Shown: in pieces, positions 34,564 to 43,441 of the stretch
Layout: the number at the start of each line of letters is the position of its first letter
Numbering within the stretch: the first letter of the stretch is position 1
Source: JASMTM01 sp964441735
GTDB lineage: Bacteria; Thermotogota; Thermotogae; Petrotogales; Kosmotogaceae
Direction: 5' to 3'
NCBI GenBank assembly: GCA_964441735.1
Contig: CAYTVB010000004.1
Span: 17,213 to 81,212, forward strand
Length of the DNA: 64,000 nt
Made by a program: the position numbers and the translations under genes
Notes under the pieces: model-generated
What the model was told of the DNA's origin: nothing
The model's input: the letters and a program-made list of their open reading frames with translations, nothing else
Database searches by the model: none

Positions 34564-36444
34564 ATGTTGAATAGTAATTACAAATATGATGTTGTTGTAA
34601 TAGGATCCGGACACGCTGGCATAGAAGCAGCACTGGCTACTGCACGAATGGGAGCGAAAACTCTGCTTCTTTCCATCAATCTTGACACTGTAGGATGGGC
34701 TCCATGCAATCCTGCCATTGGGGGACCCGCCAAGGGTGTGGTTGTAAGAGAAATTGATTCTCTTGGAGGCCAGATGGCAAAAATAGCTGATAAAACTTCA
34801 ATAAATATACGCATGTTGAACACCAAAAAAGGGCCGGCAGTAAGAGCATTACGTTCCCAGATAGATAAATTTAACTACAGTCAGGAAATGAAACATGTGC
34901 TTGAGCAACAGGAAAACCTTCACATAAAAAGTGCAATTGCAACAGAAATTTTGACAGAAAATGGTAGAATTTCTGGCGTCAAAACCCACTTCAAAGGACA
35001 TTATGAATGTAATTCGGTAATAATCGCCACGGGAACATTTCTTGGCGGGCGAATATTTATTGGTCAGGATTATTTTGAAGCCGGAAGATTGGGTGAGTTT
35101 CCTTCAAAAAAGTTAAGTAAATCACTTAAAGACCTAGGGTTCACCCTGAGACGTTTCAAAACGGGGACCCCTGCCAGACTTCATGGTGATTCCATTGATT
35201 TCAAAAAAATGGACAGGCAGGATACATCGGACGAACCACTTGCCTTTTCTTTTTTCTCCGAACCGTATGTGCTTGAAAAAGATTATCCTTGCTGGTTAAC
35301 CTATACCAACAGTAATACACATGCCATTATTCGAAGGGATATTGGCTTCTCTCCACTTTATGGTGACATTAAACTCATACATTCAAAAGGGCCCAGATAC
35401 TGCCCTTCTATTGAAGACAAGGTTATGAAATTCTCATCTAAGGACAGTCATCAATTATTTGTTGAACCCGAGGGCAAAACTACGAAGGAATTTTATCTAA
35501 ACGGTTTATCTACAAGCCTTCCCCTCAAAACACAAAATGAAATAGTCCATACAGTTGCAGGATTGGAAAACGCAGTGATAATTAGACCTGCCTATGCTGT
35601 GGAGTACGACTATATCGAACCAAATCAGCTTTATCCAACCCTTGAATCAAAGTTGGTAGAAAACCTTTATTTCGCAGGTCAGGTAAACGGAACAAGTGGT
35701 TACGAAGAAGCCGCAGGTCAGGGCTTAATTGCAGGATTAAACGCTGTTGCAAAGATACGCGGTGAAGAACCTCTTGTTTTGAAGCGCTCTGAATCATATA
35801 TAGGAGTGATGATAGATGATCTGGTCACAAAAGGTGTTGATGAACCATATCGTTTATTGACTTCAAGGGCAGAATACAGATTGTTGCTCAGACATGATAA
35901 TGCCCATTTAAGATTGACCCAGTACGGTTATAAATACGGATTAATACCCAGATGGTTCTACGAAAAAGTTCGTTCTTTAAATGAAACAGTGGAAAAGGAA
36001 ATTGACAGACTAAACGAAGTGGTAGTGAAACCCTCCAACAGATTAAATAACAAATTATTGAAGATAGGTTCCTCGGCTATATATCAATCAACACGAATGA
36101 TTCAGTTGCTTAAAAGACCCGAAGTAGATTATTCGCTGCTTGCTGAATTCGACCCCGATCCGATCAAAGATTACAATATAAAGGAACAGATTGAAACGGT
36201 GGTGAAATATCAGGGATATATCAATCGGCTGGAACGGGAAGTTAGCCAATTTGAAAGGCTGGAACATGAGAAAATTCCCGTAGATATTAATTATGACGAA
36301 GTTCCTAACTTATCAACCGAAGCCAGAGATAAACTAAAAAGGTTAAAGCCTCGATCCATTGGTCAGGCGACAAGAATACCCGGTATAACCCCATCAGATA
36401 TTATGAATCTTTCAGCATATCTAAAGTCAAAAAACGCCGATTAA
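34564..36444 (+). CDS. mnmG: tRNA uridine 5-carboxymethylaminomethyl modification enzyme MnmG (GidA)
   Basis: FAD enzyme that with MnmE modifies U34 of tRNAs reading NNA/NNG codons. Length of 626 residues is typical. The N-terminal dinucleotide motif is GSGHAGIEAA; further family segments are PCNPAIGGPAKG, MLNTKKGPAVRALR, GTFLGGRIFIG and the C-terminal TPSDIMNLSAYL. ATG 34564 has GGGGAGGG upstream. Only 52 bases separate it from the divergent carboxyltransferase gene. mnmE is not in the window. Confidence 0.97.
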   Translation: MLNSNYKYDVVVIGSGHAGIEAALATARMGAKTLLLSINLDTVGWAPCNPAIGGPAKGVVVREIDSLGGQMAKIADKTSINIRMLNTKKGPAVRALRSQIDKFNYSQEMKHVLEQQENLHIKSAIATEILTENGRISGVKTHFKGHYECNSVIIATGTFLGGRIFIGQDYFEAGRLGEFPSKKLSKSLKDLGFTLRRFKTGTPARLHGDSIDFKKMDRQDTSDEPLAFSFFSEPYVLEKDYPCWLTYTNSNTHAIIRRDIGFSPLYGDIKLIHSKGPRYCPSIEDKVMKFSSKDSHQLFVEPEGKTTKEFYLNGLSTSLPLKTQNEIVHTVAGLENAVIIRPAYAVEYDYIEPNQLYPTLESKLVENLYFAGQVNGTSGYEEAAGQGLIAGLNAVAKIRGEEPLVLKRSESYIGVMIDDLVTKGVDEPYRLLTSRAEYRLLLRHDNAHLRLTQYGYKYGLIPRWFYEKVRSLNETVEKEIDRLNEVVVKPSNRLNNKLLKIGSSAIYQSTRMIQLLKRPEVDYSLLAEFDPDPIKDYNIKEQIETVVKYQGYINRLEREVSQFERLEHEKIPVDINYDEVPNLSTEARDKLKRLKPRSIGQATRIPGITPSDIMNLSAYLKSKNAD

Positions 36445-36470
36445 TATCTTATATTGGATGTCATTTGTTG

Positions 36471-36499
36471 TTGACATAGGATATCATGCGTATTATAAT
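36471..36499 (+). promoter_or_regulatory. Consensus promoter of tRNA-Met
   Basis: TTGACA (36471-36476), exactly 17 bases, TATAAT (36494-36499): a full match to the sigma-70 consensus, twelve bases before the mature tRNA. Confidence 0.9.
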
Positions 36500-36510
36500 C
36501 GTTTAATGTC

Positions 36511-36588
36511 GGGCTCGTAGCTCAGTTTGGTTAGAGCTTCCGGCTCATAACCGGGCGGTCGGTGGTTCGAATCCACCCGAGCCCACCA
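36511..36588 (+). tRNA. tRNA-Met (CAT), probably elongator
   Basis: Full cloverleaf: acceptor GGGCTCG/CGAGCCC, D arm with GTTAGAGC, anticodon CAT at 36546-36548, T loop TTCGAAT, and an encoded CCA. The first pair is G-C, unlike initiator tRNA. A tRNA-Ile2 (CAT, lysidine-modified) cannot be wholly excluded by eye. Confidence 0.92.
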
Positions 36589-36589
36589 T

Positions 36590-36611
36590 AGCGGCGAAAG
36601 CCGCTTTTTTT
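36590..36611 (+). terminator. Rho-independent terminator of tRNA-Met
   Basis: AGCGGC, GAAA tetraloop, GCCGCT, then a run of T. Confidence 0.9.
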
Positions 36612-36679
36612 AATTATTTTTTTCTCAAAAATGATAAAATCAGTTCCTGGAAGCAAAAAACCTATTGGAGAGTGCACAG

Positions 36680-37378
36680 ATGTTTGCGAATATTAGCAAT
36701 GAAGTTTTATGGTTGATCTTCATGGTCATTGATCTATCCATTGCGGTTGTAGTTTTTAGATTATTCAAGCGTGAAGGACTGCTCATGATGATCATTGCAA
36801 ACATTATAATAGCTAATATCCAGGTAATTAAGCTGGTTGAATTGTTCGGTATAACAGCAACACTGGGAAATATCGTTTATGGTTCAATATTCTTTTCCAC
36901 CGATCTTCTAAATGAACTTTATGGAAAAAAAGAAGCCCGTAAAGGGGTGATCTTGGGATTTGTTACACTTATGATCGCAACCCTGTACATGCAATTTGCC
37001 ATCACGTTTAATCCTTCAGCAATTGAAGAATCACTAAAAGCCCATCAGGCACTAAGAACAATCTTTGGTATATTACCACGTATAGCTGCTGGAAGCCTTA
37101 TCGCATATCTAATCTCTCAGCTCCATGATGTGTGGGCGTTTGATTTCTGGAAAAAACTAACCGGGGGTAAATATCTCTGGTTAAGAAATAATCTCTCAAC
37201 AATGGTCAGTCAGTTTCTTGATTCGGTAATTTTCGTGTTTATCGCTTTTTGGGGAACACTTGATCTGAATATATGGTGGCAGGTCGTTCTTACAACGTAC
37301 GTATTCAAATGGTTTGTCGCCATCTTTGATACTCCGTTTATTTATCTTGCCAGATGGATTTATAATAAAAAAGGTTAA
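36680..37378 (+). CDS. Queuosine precursor transporter (YhhQ/VUT family)
   Basis: Membrane protein of 232 residues with about six helices, importing preQ-type precursors. Diagnostic segments are FFSTDLLNELYGKKEARKGV in the middle and LISQLHDVWAFDFWKK...WLRNNLSTMVSQFLDS toward the C terminus. ATG 36680 is seven bases after TTGGAGAG; an in-frame TTG at 36665 is part of that site. It follows the tRNA-Met terminator. No queuosine synthesis genes are in the window, which fits a salvage role. Confidence 0.87.
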   Translation: MFANISNEVLWLIFMVIDLSIAVVVFRLFKREGLLMMIIANIIIANIQVIKLVELFGITATLGNIVYGSIFFSTDLLNELYGKKEARKGVILGFVTLMIATLYMQFAITFNPSAIEESLKAHQALRTIFGILPRIAAGSLIAYLISQLHDVWAFDFWKKLTGGKYLWLRNNLSTMVSQFLDSVIFVFIAFWGTLDLNIWWQVVLTTYVFKWFVAIFDTPFIYLARWIYNKKG

Positions 37379-37382
37379 TACA

Positions 37383-38231
37383 TTAGTCAAAAGTAGAAGC
37401 AATCCTTGCAGCAATTTTTGCGTTATTTTTTAGTAAAGAGATGTTCGTTTGTACCGTTTCTCCGTTGGAATAATTTGCCAGTTCAGATAGTAAAAAGGGA
37501 GTTAATTCCTTCCCGGCAATGTTCTTTTTCTCAGCGTTGTTAACTGCTTTTTCTATCCAGCTATTAAGCTGTTCATAACTTATTTCATCTTCTTTTGGAA
37601 CAGGATTCAAAACTAATACAGCACCGGATAAACCAAGTTCCTTTTTTCTGAGAAAAATATCCCTGATTTTCGAGGGGTCATCTGTCGAAAAATTGATTTT
37701 GTAATTACTGCTTCGCGAATGAAATAACGGAAATACTTCTGTCTTAAAACCCACAGTGGTTATTTGTGATGTTTCAAGCAACTCAACTGTTCTTTCAACA
37801 TCAAGAATACTTTTAAAACCCGAACAAACAACTATCATCGTGTTCCTGGAAAGCTCAACAATATCCTGAGAAATATCCCAGGTTCTTTCTCTATGAACCC
37901 CGCCTATTCCACCTGTTGCGAAAACATCAATTTTCGCATTTTTTGCCAATGCCATGGTTGCACTTACTGTAGTTGCAGCATTTTTTCTTCCAACAATCGC
38001 CGGAGCAATCTCTGCAGCTCCAATTTTGACAACATTTTTATTATTTGCAAGAAACTCAATCTCTTTTTTGCTTAACCCGACCTTAACTTCTCCAGAAATA
38101 ATCCCGATGGTTTTTGGTTCGGCTTTATTTTTTGTGATTATACTTTCCATTTCAAAAGCTGTTTCAATATTAAAGGGACCTGGAAGACCCTTTGCTATCA
38201 CCGTGCTTTCAAGAGCTACAATATTCTTCAT
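37383..38231 (-). CDS. psuG: Pseudouridine-5'-phosphate glycosidase
   Basis: Cleaves the C-C bond of pseudouridine 5'-phosphate to uracil and ribose 5-phosphate. The 282 residues show the family's N-terminal ALESTVIAKGLPGP, GVVSGE-like IGIISGEVKVGL, the central ATGGIGGVHR and the C-terminal metal region. ATG 38231 overlaps the rhomboid stop (TGATG) with GAGGTGAG upstream. A PsuK kinase gene is not next to it. Confidence 0.92.
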   Translation of the reverse strand: MKNIVALESTVIAKGLPGPFNIETAFEMESIITKNKAEPKTIGIISGEVKVGLSKKEIEFLANNKNVVKIGAAEIAPAIVGRKNAATTVSATMALAKNAKIDVFATGGIGGVHRERTWDISQDIVELSRNTMIVVCSGFKSILDVERTVELLETSQITTVGFKTEVFPLFHSRSSNYKINFSTDDPSKIRDIFLRKKELGLSGAVLVLNPVPKEDEISYEQLNSWIEKAVNNAEKKNIAGKELTPFLLSELANYSNGETVQTNISLLKNNAKIAARIASTFD

Positions 38232-38926
38232 CACGTCTCACCTCTACGTTTTGCCAGATTCCATGCCATAAGAAGTCCAATAACAAATCCACCTATATGT
38301 GCCCACCATGCGACACCAGCAGAACTCCCTGATGAAACACTGAACACTCCACTAAAGAATTGTGAGAAAAACCATAAAACGAGAAAGAAGTACGCTGGTA
38401 TTTCAAAAAGAAGTGGAAAAAAGAAAATGGGTACAAGTGTTAAAATCCTGCTCCAGGGGAAATAATATAAATAGGCGCCCATAACTCCTGCAATACAACC
38501 AGAAGCTCCTATGATAGCAATATTCGAATTTGAGATAAAGGAAAACTGTATGATATTTGCCAGAACACCCCAGCTCAAATAATAAACTAAAAATCTGATA
38601 TGCCCGAGCTTGCTTTCAATATTATCTCCAAATACAAAGAGAGTCCACATGTTACTAATAATATGAAGCCAACCACCATGCATGAATGTAGAACTGAGGA
38701 AAGGAAAAAAATTAAACTGATTTACACTCATTTCACGGGTGCCCTGTATGATGATTCTGCCCTCTGTGTAACGGGAAGGGACCAGCCCGTACCTGTGAAT
38801 AAACATGATAAGGTCGGTTTTGCCGAGACTGAGTTCATACACAAAAATTACCACGTTAAGCACGATTATTACATAAAGAACATAGGGAGTCTTTGTGCTT
38901 CTTATGCTATCCTTAATCGGAAACAT
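38231..38926 (-). CDS. Rhomboid-family intramembrane serine protease
   Basis: The 231 residues contain about six helices. The catalytic Ser is S142 in IGASGCIAG and the His is H210 in WWAHIGGFVIG; the oxyanion-side HGGWLHIISNMW near residue 83-94 is also conserved. Substrates unknown. It is translationally coupled to psuG, with no obvious functional link. The 5' end lies close to the divergent tRNA-Arg promoter. Confidence 0.92.
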   Translation of the reverse strand: MFPIKDSIRSTKTPYVLYVIIVLNVVIFVYELSLGKTDLIMFIHRYGLVPSRYTEGRIIIQGTREMSVNQFNFFPFLSSTFMHGGWLHIISNMWTLFVFGDNIESKLGHIRFLVYYLSWGVLANIIQFSFISNSNIAIIGASGCIAGVMGAYLYYFPWSRILTLVPIFFFPLLFEIPAYFFLVLWFFSQFFSGVFSVSSGSSAGVAWWAHIGGFVIGLLMAWNLAKRRGET

Positions 38927-38974
38927 AATATTCTCCTAACCGTTTGTTATTAATTATTTTACCAGAAAAACAAC

Positions 38975-39003
38975 TTGAAAAGCCAAAAAGCCGGTGATAT
39001 AAT
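38975..39003 (+). promoter_or_regulatory. Promoter of tRNA-Arg
   Basis: TTGAAA (38975-38980), 17 bases, TATAAT (38998-39003), ten bases before the mature tRNA. Confidence 0.85.
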
Positions 39004-39012
39004 TTTGCGCGT

Positions 39013-39087
39013 GCCCCCGTAGTTCAACGGATAGAACGGCGGATTCCTAATCCGCAAATGAAGGTTCGATTCCTTCCGGGGGTACCA
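39013..39087 (+). tRNA. tRNA-Arg (CCT)
   Basis: Cloverleaf with acceptor GCCCCCG/CGGGGGT (G1-U72 pair), D arm GTTC/GAAC, anticodon stem GCGGA/TCCGC with CCT at 39046-39048, T arm GAAGG/CCTTC, discriminator A and encoded CCA. Confidence 0.93.
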
Positions 39088-39090
39088 GGA

Positions 39091-39122
39091 AAGCGCGGGG
39101 ACCCCGCGCTTATTTGTTTTTT
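39091..39122 (+). terminator. Terminator of tRNA-Arg
   Basis: Nine-base GC-rich stem AAGCGCGGG/CCCGCGCTT with a three-base loop, followed by a T-rich stretch. Confidence 0.8.
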
Positions 39123-39250
39123 ACCACTTTGGAGATAAAATATCTGTAAAATCAGGGCATTACCAACAAATTTAACGCTGCTCTTAGTCGAATAAAGGAC
39201 TTTAACAATACTAACTACAAATAAATGCGTCTTTTGTCAATTTTGTGGGT

Positions 39251-39279
39251 TTGTTCACAAACTTAAGTGAGACTACAAT
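39251..39279 (+). promoter_or_regulatory. Probable gdhA promoter
   Basis: TTGTTC (39251-39256), 17 bases, TACAAT (39274-39279), giving a leader of about 33 bases. The 125 bases before it, after the tRNA-Arg terminator, hold nothing I recognise. Confidence 0.6.
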
Positions 39280-39318
39280 TAATCTGAAAGCACAAACTTT
39301 AGTAGAGGAGGGTTTTTA

Positions 39319-40572
39319 GTGGCCGATGTAAGCCTATATCAAAATGCGTTAAGACAGTTTCGAAAGGCTACAGAAATAATGGAGCTTGATCCTTCACTTG
39401 TGGAGGTACTTTCCTTTCCGAAACGAGAATTAACCGTAAACTGCCCCGTAAGAATGGACGATGGCAGGATAAAAGTCTTTACAGGTCATAGAGTTCAACA
39501 TAACATTGCAAGAGGTCCTGCAAAGGGCGGTATCAGATATCATGCAGATGTTACTCTTGATGAAGTAAAGGCACTTGCTTTCTGGATGACCTGGAAAGCT
39601 GCAGTTGTTGGAATACCCTACGGTGGAGGAAAAGGTGGTATAGCTGTTGATCCATCACAACTCAGTGAAGGTGAACTTGAAAGATTGTCCAGACGTTTCT
39701 TCTCTGAAATTCAGGTAATTCTTGGTGAAGATAAGGATATTCCCGCTCCGGACGTTAATACCAATGCCCAGGTAATGTCATGGTATATGGATACCTATTC
39801 CATGAATGTTGGACATTCCGTACTTGGTATAGTAACAGGCAAACCTCTGGAAATCGGAGGTTCAGCAGGAAGATCTGAAGCTACAGGACGGGGCGTCAGA
39901 GTAGTTACTGAAGAGGCAATCAATTATAAAGACATGGATCCTGAAAAGACCACAGTAGCAGTTCAGGGTTTCGGTAATGTTGGTTCACACGCTGCCAAAC
40001 TTATACAGGAAGAGATTGGTTCAAAAATAGTTGCTGTAAGTGATGTATCTGGTGGTGTCTACAATGAAAATGGTCTCGATATAAACAATCTAATTGAGTA
40101 CACAAAAACAAACAATGGACTTGTAAAAGGATATCCAAAAGCAGAGTTCATATCAAACGAAGACCTTCTTACTCTGGATGTTGACGTTCTGGTTCCTGCT
40201 GCACTTGAAAACGCAATAACCGAAAAGAATGCAAATGATGTCAGAGCGAAGGTTATTGTTGAGGGTGCCAATGGCCCTGTTACACCGCAAGCAGAAGATA
40301 TTTTGTTAGACAAAAACATTTTCTTTGTGCCTGACTTCCTGGCAAATGCTGGAGGTGTTACGGTTTCTTACTTCGAATGGGTCCAGGGATTACAGTGGTA
40401 TTTCTGGGAACTCGAAGATATCCGAAGAGCTCTTCACAAAATCATGAGACAGTCATTTAATACCAATGTCAAGACAATGCACAAATATGGAACCGATATG
40501 AGAACATCCGCTTACATAGTTGCCATAGATCGTGTTGCAACAGCTACAAAACTCAGAGGTATTTATCCTTGA
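39319..40572 (+). CDS. gdhA: Glutamate dehydrogenase
   Basis: Interconverts glutamate and 2-oxoglutarate plus ammonia, linking amino-acid and central metabolism. The 417-residue length fits hexameric GDH of thermophiles. Motifs: substrate Lys in RGPAKGGIRYH, catalytic region VGIPYGGGKGGIAVDP, APDVNTNAQVMSWYMD, and Rossmann GFGNVGSHAA. The residue after beta-2 is Ser-Asp (VSDVSGG), so cofactor preference is unclear. GTG 39319 has GAGGAGGG upstream. Single gene with its own promoter and terminator. Confidence 0.96.
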   Translation: MADVSLYQNALRQFRKATEIMELDPSLVEVLSFPKRELTVNCPVRMDDGRIKVFTGHRVQHNIARGPAKGGIRYHADVTLDEVKALAFWMTWKAAVVGIPYGGGKGGIAVDPSQLSEGELERLSRRFFSEIQVILGEDKDIPAPDVNTNAQVMSWYMDTYSMNVGHSVLGIVTGKPLEIGGSAGRSEATGRGVRVVTEEAINYKDMDPEKTTVAVQGFGNVGSHAAKLIQEEIGSKIVAVSDVSGGVYNENGLDINNLIEYTKTNNGLVKGYPKAEFISNEDLLTLDVDVLVPAALENAITEKNANDVRAKVIVEGANGPVTPQAEDILLDKNIFFVPDFLANAGGVTVSYFEWVQGLQWYFWELEDIRRALHKIMRQSFNTNVKTMHKYGTDMRTSAYIVAIDRVATATKLRGIYP

Positions 40573-40591
40573 TCCAACAATTATAAAAGGC

Positions 40592-40621
40592 AAGGCGGGG
40601 TTTTGACCCCGCCTTTTTTTA
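40592..40621 (+). terminator. Terminator of gdhA
   Basis: AAGGCGGGG, six-base loop, CCCCGCCTT, then T run. Confidence 0.92.
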
Positions 40622-40623
40622 AG

Positions 40624-40652
40624 TTTATTTCATAATCTAAAAATAATATAAT
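40624..40652 (+). promoter_or_regulatory. Possible amidohydrolase promoter
   Basis: TTTATT (40624-40629), 17 bases, TATAAT (40647-40652). The -35 is weak. Confidence 0.4.
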
Positions 40653-40719
40653 GGTTAGAAAGAGCAAACAATAAAATAACGCATATTTGACCATTTTGGA
40701 GGTGAACCGGTAGAGTTTA

Positions 40720-42195
40720 TTGCCAATCATTATGAACATTAATTTGAAGAATGGACTGATCTACGATCCCTATAAAGGTGTTTTTATGGAACGTGACCTT
40801 GTTATCAGAAAGGACATAATTGGAAAGGATAACGGTGTTGAAAAAAAACTCGACATCAAAGGTTATTACGTTTATCCGGGTTTTGTTGATTCACATCTAC
40901 ATCTTGTTGCAACCGGAAAACGACAGTTGACACCAACACTCGATGAAGTTACCAGTAAGCGTGAACTTAGCTTATTGCTTAAAAATATCTCCAATAAAAA
41001 TATGGTAAGCAACATTATTAATGCACGTGGTTGGGATCAGGATAAACTGGGATTTATGCCCGATAGAAATTATCTCGACAGCATTTTTCCGGAAACCCCC
41101 GCAATTCTTGAGAGAAGATGTGGTCACGTAGCAGTTGTTAACAGTGCATTGATTGACAGGTACAATTTAAAAGAGTTTGATGGACTCGATGGAACCTGTA
41201 TTTCACAGGGATACCTTAAAGAAAGAGCCCTCATAAACCTGCAAAATTTGATGACATTATCAAATGATGAATTAAATACATATTTGAACAAAGGAATAGA
41301 GATACTTTTAAAATACGGTATAACAAGCGTTCACACAGATGATTTGCACAGTCTGGAACTGGAAACCTTAGTTAAGTTTCTTTCATCTCAAAGAAAAATA
41401 AGGATTTTTGAAAAACTAAATGTGCCGGTCTCATACATTGAAAAAATCAAAGGCTACAAACAGTATGAAAACGGGTTCTTTAAAATAGGATCGGTAAAAG
41501 TGTTTCTTGATGGATCGTTTGGTGCGCGTACAGGTGCTTTGATAGAACCCTATGCAGATGATGACAACAACAGAGGTTTGCTTTACTACTCAAAGGATGA
41601 ATTGAAAAAAATCCTGGACCTTTGCGAAAAAGAAAATTTACAGTTATCAGTTCATATAATTGGTGATGAGGCCCTGGAAACAGCACTAGATGTATTTAGC
41701 AACTACCCTAAAAGTGCTCTAAAACATCGATTGATACACCTTCAGGTTGCTTCTGAAAGTCAGATTAAAAGAATAGCAAAAATTGGTTTAATAGCTTCAA
41801 TACAGCCAATTTTTTATTTATCCGATAGCGAGATGGCTCTAATAAGATTAGGTGAAAAACGTTTTAAAGAAAAAGCCTATCCCTTCGGAAAAATGCATAA
41901 AGCAGGGATAAGTCTCTCATTGTCTACAGATTCACCGGTTGAAGACCCCAGTCCTTTTCTTAATATTATTGCAGCAGACAGATTTTTCAAAAGAAAAACG
42001 ACTCTTTATTTATATATGGTTAATGGAAGAAACCACGGTTTTTCGGAAGAATCGGGCAGACTTTTATATAAGGAAAAAGCTGACTTTTTTATTACGGATA
42101 CTAATTTGCTAACAGCATCAAAAAGTGAGCTTAAATCAGCCATAGTGAAAGCAACATTTGTTAATGGAGAACTGGTATATGGTGAATTACCTTGA
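40720..42195 (+). CDS. Amidohydrolase family protein (YtcJ-like, amidohydrolase 3)
   Basis: Metal-dependent hydrolase fold of 491 residues. N-terminal metal ligands lie in GFVDSHLHL; the mid region has VFLDGSFGARTGAL and HIIGDEA, and the C-terminal Asp is in STDSPVEDPSPF. Substrate unknown. The start is uncertain: TTG 40720 is 14 bases after a strong GGAGGTGA, ATG 40732 is 26 bases after it, and an in-frame TAG (40711) blocks anything longer. The stop overlaps the convergent phosphatase gene by nine bases. Confidence 0.85.
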   Translation: MPIIMNINLKNGLIYDPYKGVFMERDLVIRKDIIGKDNGVEKKLDIKGYYVYPGFVDSHLHLVATGKRQLTPTLDEVTSKRELSLLLKNISNKNMVSNIINARGWDQDKLGFMPDRNYLDSIFPETPAILERRCGHVAVVNSALIDRYNLKEFDGLDGTCISQGYLKERALINLQNLMTLSNDELNTYLNKGIEILLKYGITSVHTDDLHSLELETLVKFLSSQRKIRIFEKLNVPVSYIEKIKGYKQYENGFFKIGSVKVFLDGSFGARTGALIEPYADDDNNRGLLYYSKDELKKILDLCEKENLQLSVHIIGDEALETALDVFSNYPKSALKHRLIHLQVASESQIKRIAKIGLIASIQPIFYLSDSEMALIRLGEKRFKEKAYPFGKMHKAGISLSLSTDSPVEDPSPFLNIIAADRFFKRKTTLYLYMVNGRNHGFSEESGRLLYKEKADFFITDTNLLTASKSELKSAIVKATFVNGELVYGELP

Positions 42196-42813
42196 ACATT
42201 TAACCTGAAAATACTCTCTATCTTCAAGTCTAATTGCTGTTAATTTACCACCATAAACACATCCGGTGTCTATCCCAATCTTGGTTTTATCAATGTATGG
42301 TCCGTCTAGAAATGGTGTATGTCCAAAAACTATTATTTTATTCTCTAAAGGCTTTTCACAATAAATAAATTCCTCTCTGATCCATATCAGTTCCATTTCA
42401 TCCTGTTCTTCAAGTGATTTGCCAGGAAGTACACCCGCATGAACAACCAGATAATCTCCAGAATTATAAAAAAATTCTGTATTTCTGAAAAAGTCAAGGT
42501 GATCTTTGGGAATCAAATTTATGTTTCCATAACTCTTCAATGTTGCATCCATGCCGTTAAAATACCAGATCCTTCCTAAATTCTTGTCATCCAGATAATC
42601 CAGCAACATTTGTTCATGATTACCTCTAAGAAATTTACATTTATATTTCTTATCAAGCTCAAGAAGAAAATCGATTACACCTTTTGAATCTGATCCTCTA
42701 TCAATATAGTCACCTACGAAGATCAATTCATCGTTTTTTTTCACGGGTATTTTTTTCATAAGTTTTTTCAGACTTTTTAAACAACCATGAATATCTCCTA
42801 TCACGTATCTCAT
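42187..42813 (-). CDS. Metallophosphoesterase, PrpA/ApaH-like serine/threonine phosphatase family
   Basis: The 208-residue calcineurin-fold protein has the dinuclear metal motifs GDIHG (near residue 7), GDYIDRG, GNHEQM and a C-terminal VFGHTPF...DTGCVYGGKL. This small PPP-family pattern fits either bacterial protein phosphatases or diadenosine tetraphosphatases; the two cannot be told apart here. It follows the membrane protein gene by one base and is probably co-transcribed with it and the RND exporter. Confidence 0.88.
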   Translation of the reverse strand: MRYVIGDIHGCLKSLKKLMKKIPVKKNDELIFVGDYIDRGSDSKGVIDFLLELDKKYKCKFLRGNHEQMLLDYLDDKNLGRIWYFNGMDATLKSYGNINLIPKDHLDFFRNTEFFYNSGDYLVVHAGVLPGKSLEEQDEMELIWIREEFIYCEKPLENKIIVFGHTPFLDGPYIDKTKIGIDTGCVYGGKLTAIRLEDREYFQVKCSR

Positions 42814-42814
42814 A

Positions 42815-43429
42815 TTAAAATATATTCTCCATTAACAATTTCCATAATAGTGAAAATGCTACACCAATTAATGGACTTAGAATCCACTCAATCTTTCTTT
42901 CTTTAGAAAAAATTACCCTATATACAACTGCAGCCAAAACAGAAATAATAACCCATTCAATTTTTCCTGCAAAGGCGAAAATATAAATAACAAGCCTTTC
43001 AGTTATTCCTATTGAATCTTTTTTTAAAGAATCGATAACGCCCTTCCTAAAGAAGTAAGTTACGCCTACCGTAACTAACAGAATTCCCAGTAAATACCAG
43101 GCAAAGGGAGGAGTAATGTATGAATCTCTAAGTAAATCTGAGACTAGATAAGAAAGAAATGCATACAATATTACCGATAAAGCTTCAACCAAATCCTGAG
43201 ACAATCTAATTCTTAGAAACAAAACTACAGGTAATGCCAAAATGGCTATTGTAAAAACTAAGATTCCTTTAGGTGTCGAAAACAATGTATCGAAAGTAAA
43301 GGCCAGTACTATAAGAGCTCCCCACAATATTTGATATTGTTTCTTCTTCCCTTCCATTTCTCCAAGCTTGTTATTGTTTACGAAAGCGTGATTTGCAACA
43401 ATATAAGCAACCAGCAAGTGAACAGGCAT
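42815..43429 (-). CDS. Membrane protein of unknown function
   Basis: The 204 residues form about six hydrophobic helices separated by short loops, with a basic stretch near residues 28-34 (GKKKQY). I recognise no domain. ATG 43429 has GGAGG eight bases upstream, placed just after the RND exporter stop, so it belongs to that operon. A role linked to the exporter or phosphatase is possible but unsupported. Confidence 0.7.
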   Translation of the reverse strand: MPVHLLVAYIVANHAFVNNNKLGEMEGKKKQYQILWGALIVLAFTFDTLFSTPKGILVFTIAILALPVVLFLRIRLSQDLVEALSVILYAFLSYLVSDLLRDSYITPPFAWYLLGILLVTVGVTYFFRKGVIDSLKKDSIGITERLVIYIFAFAGKIEWVIISVLAAVVYRVIFSKERKIEWILSPLIGVAFSLLWKLLMENIF

Positions 43430-43441
43430 ATGTTTATCCTC

